A DNA stretch of 32,390 nt from positions 1 to 32,390 of the forward strand of contig JAHBWR010000031.1 in NCBI GenBank assembly GCA_019636875.1, written 5' to 3'. This stretch comes from Nitrospira sp. GTDB lineage: Bacteria > Nitrospirota > Nitrospiria > Nitrospirales > Nitrospiraceae. The first letter of the stretch is position 1, and each line of letters opens with the position of its first letter. The translations under genes and the position numbers were made by a program. Positions 14,327-22,331 of the stretch are shown piece after piece. Below the pieces are notes generated by a model. That model was not told the origin of the DNA. It made no database searches and was given only the letters and a program-made list of their open reading frames with translations.

Positions 14327-14744
14327 TCTTATTTATCAACGCGTTACATCGTACAACTGTTTTATTGAGCAGACACATAGCTCAGGGCTGTCGATCTCTT
14401 GCTCACTGTGCTGGCCGATGTTGTTGTATGTCTGGAGCTGAGGTACAGGGATTGCTTTACACGCATTAAGCTCCAGGGTGTGACCATTGTGGTCTCGTGG
14501 TGTGAGGGGGGTAATGCGCGCAGGTAATAGCCACATCAGTATCACACCTGATCGTTTTCTGCATTTAATTGGACAAGCGAAAATACACATGTATAGTCCT
14601 AAACAATGAAACAATGAGGAAATTGTTCTATATCGTTCGAAGGCTTAGGCATACTCCACGCAGGATGTTTTCGCGCGGGCTGTTGTGACTAAGAGGAGGC
14701 AGGTGGGCAGTGGATGTTTCTTATTCACAAGGGAGGGCATCAGT
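14327..14744. other. Intergenic with outer-membrane gene leader
   Basis: 418 bases between the peroxiredoxin terminator and the outer-membrane protein gene. The left part holds nothing I recognise (a 92-codon leftward frame lacks support). The right part holds the promoter at 14569 and an untranslated leader of about 140 bases with a small hairpin, AACAAT (14610-14615) / ATTGTT (14622-14627). Confidence 0.5.
14569..14597 (+). promoter_or_regulatory. Sigma-70-like promoter of the outer-membrane gene
   Basis: TTGGAC (14569-14574), a 17-base spacer, then TATAGT (14592-14597). It points at the barrel gene and would give a leader of about 140 bases. Confidence 0.6.
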
Positions 14745-16040
14745 ATGAAGGGACATTTTAAAAGGCGGTGGAAACAACTTGTAGTTGCTGGAGCCGTGAC
14801 GGCGCTGGTGGCTGGAATGGGGTCCACGCTGCCGAGTGCCTTTGCTGGTGGCACGATCAAGGCGGATGACGACAAGTGGATCTCGATCGGGATGGGGATC
14901 CGGACGAGTTTTAATGCCATCGAAGGGGCCTCACCGGGAGGGCACTACAGCAACGACTTCACCATCAACAATGCGCGTATCTACATTAATGGGCAGCTCC
15001 ACAAGTATGTGAAGTTTGAGTTCAACACCGATTGTTTCAACTGCAATGCGGCGGGCGGGGCCGGGCCGTTTGCCGGGGGGCAGAACTTCGGGGGGAACTC
15101 CTCGATCGGCTTGCTGGATGCGATCGGCAAATTCGAATTCAATGAGATGGTCAACCTATGGGTCGGGCGCATGTTGCTCCCGAGCGAGCGGGGCGAGCTG
15201 AACGGGCCCTTTTACCATGCGACCTTCGATGGGTTCCGGACCCCGTTCTTTCCCGCCGACCTCAGCGCCAACTTCAATGGGCCGACGGCAGGTGGCGGCG
15301 GAGCCGGGCTCTATGGTCGTGACAATGCGGCCACCTTCTGGGGCAAAGTACACCCGTTTGGGACCACCCACCTGTTATATGTCTTGAGTGTGTCCCAGGG
15401 CTTGCGGAATGGGCCGAACCTGGGCAGCAGCTTAATGTACACCGGACGGGTGCAGTGGAACTTCTTGAACGATGAGCCGAACCCGGGCTACTACACCTCG
15501 GGGACCTATTACGGGACGGCCGGCGATATCTTAGCGATCGGGGCCAGCGTGCAGCATCAAAAAGATGGGGCAGGCAATGCCGCGGCTGCCAGTGTGTCGG
15601 ATTTCACCGGTGCCTCGGTCGACGTGTTGTTGGAAAAAGTGCTGCCCAATAACATGGGTGTGTTCACGTTCAACGGAGAATTCAAACGGCACTGGGCGAA
15701 CTATGGGACGGGGGCGTTTGCGACGTCGCCGGCCACGTGTTTCTGCACCTTCAACGGGCATTCGTGGACGGTGTATGGCTTGTACCTGATTCCGCATGAA
15801 GTGGGGATTGGGCGGTTCCAGCCCTATGTGCGGTTCACCAGCATCGATCCGCTGTACAGCGCGATGCGGCAGGAGTGGGAGACGGGGGTGAACTACATCA
15901 TCGCCGGCCACAATGCGCGCATCTCGGCGTTCTATCGGTACGGCGATCTCAACACGAAAGGGTTCTTCAACAACTTTGGGCCTGGGGCGACCGGCAACAA
16001 GGTCGATTCGTTCCACGTTGCCTTGCAGCTGCAGTATTAG
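14745..16040 (+). CDS. Outer-membrane beta-barrel (porin-like) protein
   Basis: 431 residues from ATG 14745 (GGGAGGGCATCAGT upstream); an earlier in-frame start lacks a signal-peptide context. Residues 1 to about 35 are a signal peptide (basic start, VAGAVTALVAGM, cleavage after SAFA). The mature part alternates short beta strands with Gly/Asn-rich loops and ends in an aromatic residue (HVALQLQY), as barrel proteins do. Blocks such as GKFEFNEMVNLWVGRMLLPSERGEL resemble phosphate-selective-type porins. Two Cys pairs stand out (DCFNC and TCFC). Own promoter and a hairpin after the gene suggest a single-gene unit. Substrate unknown. Confidence 0.8.
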   Translation: MKGHFKRRWKQLVVAGAVTALVAGMGSTLPSAFAGGTIKADDDKWISIGMGIRTSFNAIEGASPGGHYSNDFTINNARIYINGQLHKYVKFEFNTDCFNCNAAGGAGPFAGGQNFGGNSSIGLLDAIGKFEFNEMVNLWVGRMLLPSERGELNGPFYHATFDGFRTPFFPADLSANFNGPTAGGGGAGLYGRDNAATFWGKVHPFGTTHLLYVLSVSQGLRNGPNLGSSLMYTGRVQWNFLNDEPNPGYYTSGTYYGTAGDILAIGASVQHQKDGAGNAAAASVSDFTGASVDVLLEKVLPNNMGVFTFNGEFKRHWANYGTGAFATSPATCFCTFNGHSWTVYGLYLIPHEVGIGRFQPYVRFTSIDPLYSAMRQEWETGVNYIIAGHNARISAFYRYGDLNTKGFFNNFGPGATGNKVDSFHVALQLQY

Positions 16041-16075
16041 CTTAGCCGGTAGTTTCTTGCATTGATCTCGTTAGA

Positions 16076-16107
16076 AGGGTCGATCCTCAACGAGGAGGAT
16101 CGGCCCT
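16076..16107 (+). terminator. Stem-loop after outer-membrane gene
   Basis: AGGGTCGATCCTC (16076-16088) pairs with GGAGGATCGGCCCT, a 12-13 bp stem with one G-T pair and a 6-base loop. No T run follows, so termination may be weak or the hairpin may protect the mRNA end. Confidence 0.55.
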
Positions 16108-16321
16108 CTAATGGCTTCCGGTACATTCCCGAATCTCCTCAGTGATGTCCGCTCCAGTTTTCAGAGTATTCCTGGTGGGCCTATGCCATTTTCTTCAGTA
16201 TTCTGCAGGTCGAAGTACACCGAGACTCAAAGCTATCAGATGGCTGGTGACACCTCAAATGGTGGAACTGCTGATCAGAGTGTGTGGCGATTGGTATCTT
16301 TGAGAAAGGGGGAGAAGCGGT

Positions 16322-16621
16322 ATGCATTTAAAGGGTTTCATACTTGAAGATAGCCAAGGACGGGAATTTGTGATGGTATGCGAGCGGCCTCAGATGCAGT
16401 TAAGTAAAATATTCGCACTTCGAGGCTGGCAGCGCAGGCGACTGGTTCCCATACACCATACGGAACATGAACTGCGCCAAATCGTTGGAGGAGTCGTGAT
16501 CGAACTTAACGACTTATTCGATGTCCCCCCAAGGCGTCTTGAACACGTAGGCAAGGTGTTTTCAAACAAGAAGTCGAGTTCTACTACACCGGCTCTGCAT
16601 GTACGGAAGGCCGCTAAGTAA
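16322..16621 (+). CDS. Small hypothetical protein
   Basis: 99 residues with a purine-rich site (AAAGGGGGAGAAG) before ATG. Starts with a strand-like LKGFILEDSQGREFVMVCER, then basic helical parts; no motif recognised. A frame at 16111-16347 upstream overlaps it but has no support. Confidence 0.45.
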   Translation: MHLKGFILEDSQGREFVMVCERPQMQLSKIFALRGWQRRRLVPIHHTEHELRQIVGGVVIELNDLFDVPPRRLEHVGKVFSNKKSSSTTPALHVRKAAK

Positions 16622-16782
16622 TATACGAGGGAAGCTCGCTGACATGGTGGCACGTATGTCCATACCCGTGGCCACGTGGTGTTCTTTATTCACTTTCAGA
16701 TCAATTGAATTACATGCTCACCTGTTGCCTTCGTGACTCAGGCCGTATCCGGTATTTCCTCTTCCATTGACGCCGAGGAGAA

Positions 16783-17238
16783 ATGTCCTCGCCGTGTCCA
16801 GTTCAGTTGCAGTATGATGCAGCTTCGCTGAGGGAGGGGTACGAGGTGTTGCAAGAGCGTATTGAAGCGGTTACGAAGGCCAATCGCACATTCTACGAGG
16901 CGTTTGAGAGCCTCGAGATTGCTAGGATGGACCAGGTGTGGATGCATCAGGACTATGTTACCTGCATTCATCCGGGTTGGACGATTCGTTCCGGGTGGCC
17001 GTCCGTACGAGACTCTTGGGTGTTGATCTTTAATAATACGTTCTCGATGAAATTCGAGTTGACCGATGTGATGGTACAGGTGGCCGGCGACATGGCCTGG
17101 GTCATTTGTGTCGAAAATCTCACCACCCAACAGTCCGACGAACCGCAACATGCTAAGGTTCTTGCCACGAACCTCTTTGAACTGATCGGTGATGAATGGT
17201 TGATGATTCACCACCACGGGTCGCCGGTGATGGGGTGA
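16783..17238 (+). CDS. NTF2-fold / SnoaL-like protein
   Basis: 151 residues. From about residue 28 the pattern is that of calcium/calmodulin-kinase-II-association and SnoaL-like proteins: a helix (TKANRTFYEAFESLEIARMDQVW), VTCIHPGW, a WPSVRDSWVLIF turn, then strands with DMAWVICVENL and a final strand with EWLMIHHHGSP. Such cone-shaped domains bind small ligands or modify steroid-like substrates; many have no known role. GAGGAGAA lies just before ATG. Confidence 0.8.
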   Translation: MSSPCPVQLQYDAASLREGYEVLQERIEAVTKANRTFYEAFESLEIARMDQVWMHQDYVTCIHPGWTIRSGWPSVRDSWVLIFNNTFSMKFELTDVMVQVAGDMAWVICVENLTTQQSDEPQHAKVLATNLFELIGDEWLMIHHHGSPVMG

Positions 17239-17270
17239 GGGAGGCAGGCCGTCTGGCTATCTCCTCTACT

Positions 17271-17312
17271 CGCGCACCGCGCGGCCTCAGAAGGCCCTCG
17301 GTGCATGCGCGC
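17271..17312. repeat. Nested palindrome in intergenic region
   Basis: An imperfect 40-base stem: CGCGC 17271-17275 with GCGCG 17307-17311, GCACCG 17274-17279 with CGGTGC 17299-17304, and GGCCT 17283-17287 with AGGCC 17292-17296. GC-rich, no T run, about 30 bases after the NTF2 gene. It looks like a dispersed intergenic repeat of the REP type or a strong hairpin. Confidence 0.5.
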
Positions 17313-17421
17313 AATCAGGAGACAACCAGGCGGCTTGCTTGAGTTAGAAGGGGTTAGTGGTCCCAGCTAACGCGTATTGCGGTAAGAGGTTACGCGGTGA
17401 GTTTTTGGTGCAATGGATTGG

Positions 17422-17658
17422 TCAAAGCTTAGGTGCGGTGGCAGGCACTTCGTCAATCCGAAGGGTTTTCATCCATTCAGCGGCGATGCCATCACGTTCT
17501 GGCATGGTCATGCCGGCATAGGCGTGGAACATTTGAGGTCCACGGCGGCGACGCCATGTGAGAAAGCCGATGAAATGGTCCTTACAGACAGAACGTGTAC
17601 CGGCTGGGGCATAGGGCTTTGCTTGGCAGTTTGGCACACAGCAGTGTAGATCCTGCAC
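17422..17658 (-). CDS. Small Cys-containing hypothetical protein
   Basis: 78 residues from GTG, preceded by GGGGGAAGGAAA. The N-terminus holds several metal-ligand candidates (LHCCVPNC, then VCKDHF), like a small treble-clef or zinc-ribbon. Convergent with the NTF2 gene and divergent from phoD. No family recognised; it may be a chance frame, but Cys and His spacing argue for it. Confidence 0.45.
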   Translation of the reverse strand: MQDLHCCVPNCQAKPYAPAGTRSVCKDHFIGFLTWRRRRGPQMFHAYAGMTMPERDGIAAEWMKTLRIDEVPATAPKL

Positions 17659-17770
17659 TTTCCTTCCCCCTAATCAGTCTGGCAGTATGCCGGGTAACTT
17701 CATCGATTTGCAAGCCCGGTGCGTTCGTCGGTTGCGTCACTGCTGTATCTCCATCGGGTAGGAGTGCCCT

Positions 17771-19243
17771 ATGCCTCAAGGTTTTCTTGTAGTCAGTTTT
17801 CTCATCCTTGTTGGTCTGTCTGTGGATTGCAGCGGCTTCTCGGACGAGAGCATTCGAACCAGCAGTTCTTCTGACGAAATCTCTTTTCTCGATTCGAAAT
17901 TGTTACCTCAAGGTGTGGCGGTCGGGGACGTCAGTTCAGAACGAGCCCTACTCTGGCTACGCACAGACGGACCGGCACAGGTGCGAGTCGAGTATGCACC
18001 CCCTTCACTCTGGGAACAGGCCTCAAAGCTGGCGACGGCGGTTGCACCGGTGCCGAGCACGGCCCTCATACGGAGCACAGCGGAAACGGATTATACCCTC
18101 ACGGTTCCTCTTGGGAAGCTGAGCCCTGGAACCCTGTATCGATATCATGTCACGGTCGCTGATGAAGACCAATCCGCGAAGCCGTTCTCCGGAAAACTGG
18201 CAGCGAAGGGAGAATTCATCACACTGCCAGATAACACGACCTCGACCGCGGTGACGTTTGCCTGGAGCGGAGATCTTGGGGGGCAGGGACGATGCCGTCA
18301 AGGAGTGGGCGGCTATCCCATTTTTGATGTGATCCATCGACAAGACCCTGATTTTTTTCTGTTCCTCGGCGATACTATTTATAGCGATCATATCTGCCTC
18401 TCACCGCCGAATGAGCCGGGGGCTGATTTCAGTGCAACGACCCTGCAAACCTACCGCGAACGCCATCGTTATCAGCGTGGGGCTGAGTCTTTGCAACGAT
18501 TCTTGAGGACGGTGCCGGTGTATGTGATATGGGACGATCACGACGTTCGCGACAATTTCTCTGGACCATTTGATGCCCAGATGCCGGCCGGACGGCAGGC
18601 CTTGCGTGAATACTGGCCGATTGCTTCTCCTGAGCAGGATCCCCACCGCCTGTATCGGAGTGTCCGCTACGGGGCCAATCTGGAGCTTTTTATCCTAGAT
18701 ACCAGGCAATATCGGAGTCGGAATGAGGATCAAGATGGTCCTGACAAGACCATGTTAGGATCGGGTCAATTGCAATGGCTGCTGGATGAGCTTCAAAGGT
18801 CGACGGCGATCTGGAAAGTCATTGTGACGTCAGTCCCTTTGTCGGTCGTCAAAGGTAGCGTGGGAAACGATGGCTGGGGGGCCGATCGGAATGGCGTTGG
18901 TTTTGTGCGAGAACGGCAGATGATTGTCGATACCATTCTTGGTCAGAAAATTAGAAATGTAGTGTTTCTTGCCGGTGATGGGCACTGGGTACAGGCGAAT
19001 GCCTACGATCCTGATCAGGACGGCATCATCGATTTTCACGAGTTCATGGTTGGACCCCTCTCGGCCAGACCAGGAAGACTTACGCCGGCCAGTGAAGACC
19101 TCCATCCGACCCGATTGGTCAACGAGTCGGGCTACCAAAACTTCGGGCTTGTTCGAGTGACAAGAAGCTCGTTCGATGTAACTGTCATCGATGAGGCAGG
19201 AGAGACACGATTCTCTCACCATATTTCCGCTCCCGAGCCATAG
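17771..19243 (+). CDS. phoD: PhoD-family alkaline phosphatase
   Basis: A 490-residue exported phosphodiesterase/phosphomonoesterase. Residues 1 to about 20 are a hydrophobic signal (FLVVSFLILVGLSV, Cys at 20 but not a good lipobox). An Fn3-like PhoD N-terminal domain spans about 45-152. The metallophosphatase domain follows with GDLGGQ (167-172), GDTIYSD (200-206), WDDHDVRDNF (254-263) and AGDGHW near 403; the metal ligands Asp, Asn/Asp and His are in place. It likely releases phosphate from diesters or monoesters in the periplasm. No Pho box is recognisable. Confidence 0.9.
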   Translation: MPQGFLVVSFLILVGLSVDCSGFSDESIRTSSSSDEISFLDSKLLPQGVAVGDVSSERALLWLRTDGPAQVRVEYAPPSLWEQASKLATAVAPVPSTALIRSTAETDYTLTVPLGKLSPGTLYRYHVTVADEDQSAKPFSGKLAAKGEFITLPDNTTSTAVTFAWSGDLGGQGRCRQGVGGYPIFDVIHRQDPDFFLFLGDTIYSDHICLSPPNEPGADFSATTLQTYRERHRYQRGAESLQRFLRTVPVYVIWDDHDVRDNFSGPFDAQMPAGRQALREYWPIASPEQDPHRLYRSVRYGANLELFILDTRQYRSRNEDQDGPDKTMLGSGQLQWLLDELQRSTAIWKVIVTSVPLSVVKGSVGNDGWGADRNGVGFVRERQMIVDTILGQKIRNVVFLAGDGHWVQANAYDPDQDGIIDFHEFMVGPLSARPGRLTPASEDLHPTRLVNESGYQNFGLVRVTRSSFDVTVIDEAGETRFSHHISAPEP

Positions 19244-19347
19244 GGTTTTGACCCATTTCTCTTGCAATCTCGGTTGGGAGCCGGTTACCGTACAGCCCTC
19301 AGATGTATTCGCCTTGTTCATTCAAACGATAATGAGAGGACGTCGCA

Positions 19348-19830
19348 ATGTCAGGATTAATGTCCGCAGATGATATCTTCTTGAAAGCGGAAGCCGCAGC
19401 TGTTGCAGCGACCGGGCCTGATGAAAAGGCCCTGCAGATCGATTATGACGCCTTGAAGGAAAAATTCCGCAGCGCCTTGGGAGATCGAAAAATTGCGCAC
19501 TGCCACGTGAATAAATTTTTGCCTGAAGGATATGAAGACCAAGGCCGGTTCAATCTGGTGTTGTTCACTGCCGGCAATGTGGTTTTCGATATGGTGATCG
19601 GTGATTCATATTTTCGGTACGACGTGGTGTCGGTCGGACAGCTGGACAAGGTGCAGTTAATCGATGCGATGTGGGACAACAAGGAAAAACGTCGAGAAGA
19701 GCCCTTTCTGAGCCTGCGACTCATGCACGGCGATGAAGCACATCTGCTGTTGGCGTTAGATGATGAGGAACGGGCGAGTTTGCTGAGATTTGCTTCAGCG
19801 GTGACGGCGACACGAAATCCGGAGCGGTGA
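19348..19830 (+). CDS. Conserved-looking hypothetical protein
   Basis: 160 residues, soluble, with a helix (EAAAVAATGPDEKAL, DYDALKEKFRSAL), beta strands (FNLVLFTAGNVVFDMVIGDSYFRYDVVSV) and a final helical part. Codon use and base composition match the neighbours and GAGGACG precedes ATG. It reads as a real gene, but I do not recognise the family. Confidence 0.65.
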   Translation: MSGLMSADDIFLKAEAAAVAATGPDEKALQIDYDALKEKFRSALGDRKIAHCHVNKFLPEGYEDQGRFNLVLFTAGNVVFDMVIGDSYFRYDVVSVGQLDKVQLIDAMWDNKEKRREEPFLSLRLMHGDEAHLLLALDDEERASLLRFASAVTATRNPER

Positions 19831-20667
19831 GAATAGCGTCGCATGCTACTGCGAATGTGGTAGCGTACCTCGTGCTCGATGTGTCTGTCTTGCCAAAGTT
19901 GACTGACTCGAACCACTCGTCGCGCTCAAGCCCACATAAAGTCTCGTCAGTCGACGTACCTACCTGTGCACCACCGAGCCCCATCCCCATGTCAAGTTCG
20001 ATATCTTGGCATGGAGGCTTCGAACGACATTCTACAATTGTTTCGTATTTCTACTGTTTTGAAAAATCGTCGATTGAAAGATCAGTTGAAAATGCTCCTC
20101 ACCTGATCAATCAGCGGTAACTGAAGCTCTGGTAGGGCTCCGGTTGGCGTCGCGTTGCCATTCGTGAGTACGAGTACTTGTCGGCAGCCGTCGTTATCTG
20201 GGCGCCAAGCCTGGTACCGGATGGACAAGGGAGGGCGACCGACGACTGCCTGGTGAATTATCCTCTGAAAATCATCACTTCAACATCATGCTGCTGGAGT
20301 TGCCGCCCCAGGGAGGCGCCCGCGACTGCTTGCCGTACGAAAGAGGTATACGATTTGTCATTCCATACCTGGTACAAAGGCTCGCGTCTAGTCATAAGGT
20401 ATGTAGACAAGAAGAACGCATTCTTCGTTTTCAAAGCCGAAGATATTAAGCAATGTTGTGACTAGTCCTCACAACATGCACTTGGATGCGTTGATCTTTC
20501 CCGACCGCACCTCTTTCTGGGTAACGCTATTTTTTAGAGGGTCGATATGCGTCAAGCGCGCTGTCGGTCGAAGCACCCTACCTACAATTCAGGCACACTG
20601 AATCGAACTTACATTTCTCCTCACTCAAGCATCCACAGGCTAACATCAGATCATGGAGGACCGGCCC
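19831..20667. other. Long intergenic stretch before the RiPP cluster
   Basis: 837 bases with no gene that I can support. Frames of 95-97 codons at 19827 and 20178 have poor composition and no ribosome site. No asparagine-synthetase remnant is visible. The right part contains small inverted repeats (GAAGAA 20411-20416 / TTCTTC 20421-20426) and the palindrome at 20453, and must hold the cluster's promoter. Confidence 0.5.
20453..20477. promoter_or_regulatory. 25-bp palindrome upstream of the RiPP cluster
   Basis: ATGTTGTGA (20453-20461) and its exact complement TCACAACAT (20469-20477) with a 7-base centre. It lies about 190 bases before the first cluster gene. No T run follows, so an operator is more likely than a terminator. 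Confidence 0.4.
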
Positions 20668-21009
20668 ATGTCAGAGCCTTCACTACCTTCTGCGCTGCCT
20701 CCCATCCCTCCTACGATTGCCGACCAAGCTATGGGTGCTCGAACTGTTCTCCGGCAAAGCCCTGACGTCCAAGGCACCACCATGGATGGGGAGACCGTAT
20801 TGTTGGATCTCAGTAGCGGTCGGTACTACACACTCAACCGTGTCGGAAGCATTATTTGGGAACAGTGCACCGGTGACAAGACCATCAGCGACATTCAAGC
20901 GATCCTCTGTGATCGGTTCGATGTCGCCCCCGAGAGAGCCCTCGACGATCTTGTCACCCTGGTCAACGATCTGACCCAGGAAGGGCTACTTCAACAAGAA
21001 AGGAGGTGA
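20668..21009 (+). CDS. PqqD-like RiPP recognition protein (lasso B1-type)
   Basis: 113 residues. After a Pro-rich tail (1-16) comes the PqqD fold: LLDLSSGRYYTLNRVGSIIWEQCTGD in two parts (45-70), the TISDIQAILCDRFDV helix (72-86) and LVTLVNDLTQEGLL. This is the RiPP recognition element that grips the leader of a precursor peptide and hands it to the peptidase. ATG 20668 is preferred over 20653 because GGAGG precedes it at proper distance. It ends within the ribosome site of the precursor gene, so the two are coupled. Confidence 0.85.
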   Translation: MSEPSLPSALPPIPPTIADQAMGARTVLRQSPDVQGTTMDGETVLLDLSSGRYYTLNRVGSIIWEQCTGDKTISDIQAILCDRFDVAPERALDDLVTLVNDLTQEGLLQQERR

Positions 21010-21015
21010 AGCAGC

Positions 21016-21192
21016 ATGCAGAAAGAGTCATATGTGCAGCCGGCTCTTGCCAAGCATGAGCTGTTGCGGGACATCACCGCGACACGTTCTGGTTGGAGCA
21101 AGGGTAACAACGGTTGGGGGAATGGCGGTTGGGATGGCGTACCTGGACGGTCCGGGAATACGGGACATTTCGGGAACTTCGGCCACCGGTAA
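21016..21192 (+). CDS. RiPP precursor peptide, Gly/Asn/Trp-rich core
   Basis: 58 residues, too short for most gene finders. A perfect AGGAGGTGA (21001-21009) overlaps the stop of the B1-type gene. The leader has the lasso-type pattern Y6-x-x-P9-x-L11 ... I20-T21 (SYVQPALAKHELLRDIT). The rest (from about T23) holds 12 Gly, 5 Asn, 3 Trp and 2 Phe, with repeats of the GW, GN and GH kind: GWSKGNN, GWGNGGWDG, then GNTGHFGNFGHR at the end. The only acidic residue after the leader is D40. No Cys, so no lanthionine or thioether chemistry. Position between B1 and the kinase and peptidase genes supports precursor status; the modification is unknown. Confidence 0.82.
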   Translation: MQKESYVQPALAKHELLRDITATRSGWSKGNNGWGNGGWDGVPGRSGNTGHFGNFGHR

Positions 21193-21260
21193 CCCCTAGA
21201 GGAGGGCTGGTTGGTTCGTGAGAATCAGCTGGCCTTCTTCCTACCTGTGTCGAGGAGCGA

Positions 21261-22331
21261 ATGATAACCTGTGACTTGAGGTGTACTGTTTCGATGCCTG
21301 TTGCAGATCCCCCGAAGACCGAATACCTCTTTTCCATCTACGGCACACCCGTTCGGTATATCACAGCATCTTCCCACCTGGCCGCACCAGTAGAAGAATT
21401 GCTGCGGCATTTCCGGCGCGATGCCATCGAGGAGACCACGTCGCTCGACGTGCAGTTCTATGCCGCACAGGACCGATCGGAAATTCCCCTGGCGCTGTCC
21501 CATTCGGTTCGACACCTGGTTTCCAGAACGGACGTGGCGGCTGAGGGGGGTCAGAAGGACGATTGGCCCTATGTCGTGAGTCAGGACGGCGGACGACTGC
21601 TCATCGATTTTGCTGATGCGGGGGTATTCGTGATTGATGGCGCCAGCGGCCGAGCCGAGGGGTACCTGCTTAAGCCTGAGCGGATGTCCGACAACTTGAT
21701 TGAATATCTGTTTCATCTGACCTTGATCGAGCTCTTACGACACCAGCGCCTCTATACGATCCATGCTACGGCGCTCGAGTGGCAGGGGCGGGGCGTCCTC
21801 ATCCCTGGGAACAGCGGCCGCGGGAAGACAACGTCTTTTATCTCCTTGCTCCGTGCTGGCTATCGGTATCTTTCGGATGACCACCCATTGATTAGAGATG
21901 CCGGAGGCCACATCGAGCTCCTTTCTTTCCCGATCAAGATCAACGTCACCGATGAGACCATTGCCTTCTTTCCTGAACTTCGCAATGCACCAGAGCAGGT
22001 GCTGCAGCGACAGCCCGGTTTCCACAAACGAGGCTTTTACGCCGAAGAAGTCTATTCTGCCGGGATCGGGACCTGTTGCAAGCCAGCTTTGGTGCTGTTT
22101 CCGCAGGTTGTTGATGCCCCGCAGAGCCATCTGGAGAGGATCTCTAGAAGCCGTGCCTTAGAACTGGTGCTGCCGCAAGCCTTATTGGTCTATGACCAAG
22201 AAGTGGCCCGGCGAGAATTTCAGGTCTTGACGAAGCTCGTCCAGCAGGTGGACTGTTATCGCTTACACTTTGGCCGGGACATCCTCGACCTGCCCAAACT
22301 CGTCACCCCTCTTCTGGAGCAGGTATGCTGA
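21261..22331 (+). CDS. HPr-kinase-like peptide kinase of the RiPP cluster
   Basis: 356 residues. The C-terminal half is an HPr kinase/PEP-carboxykinase fold: H168 (TIHATALEW), P-loop GNSGRGKT (183-190), acidic YLSDDHPLI (203-211) and KINVTDETIAFF. The N-terminal half is the extra domain seen in HprK-related kinases of lasso clusters. Such kinases phosphorylate a serine of the mature or precursor peptide, commonly at its C-terminus. Here the precursor ends in Arg, so S25, S28, S46 or T49 would be the targets. GAGGAG precedes ATG. Ends overlapping the nucleotidyltransferase start. Confidence 0.82.
   Translation: MITCDLRCTVSMPVADPPKTEYLFSIYGTPVRYITASSHLAAPVEELLRHFRRDAIEETTSLDVQFYAAQDRSEIPLALSHSVRHLVSRTDVAAEGGQKDDWPYVVSQDGGRLLIDFADAGVFVIDGASGRAEGYLLKPERMSDNLIEYLFHLTLIELLRHQRLYTIHATALEWQGRGVLIPGNSGRGKTTSFISLLRAGYRYLSDDHPLIRDAGGHIELLSFPIKINVTDETIAFFPELRNAPEQVLQRQPGFHKRGFYAEEVYSAGIGTCCKPALVLFPQVVDAPQSHLERISRSRALELVLPQALLVYDQEVARREFQVLTKLVQQVDCYRLHFGRDILDLPKLVTPLLEQVC

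Noticed and set aside
14336..14614. 92-codon leftward frame upstream of the outer-membrane gene
   Set aside because: No ribosome site or familiar sequence, and it overlaps the forward promoter at 14569-14597.
16111..16347. 78-codon frame after the outer-membrane gene
   Set aside because: It starts inside the sequence flanking the terminator hairpin and has no ribosome site or recognisable motif.
19827..20465. Two 95-97-codon frames before the RiPP cluster, considered as a cyclase remnant
   Set aside because: Neither shows asparagine-synthetase motifs in any frame, and both lack ribosome sites.
21206..21217. TGGTTCG string after the precursor gene, like the arm sites
   Set aside because: Single occurrence, no 12-bp period, far outside the element.
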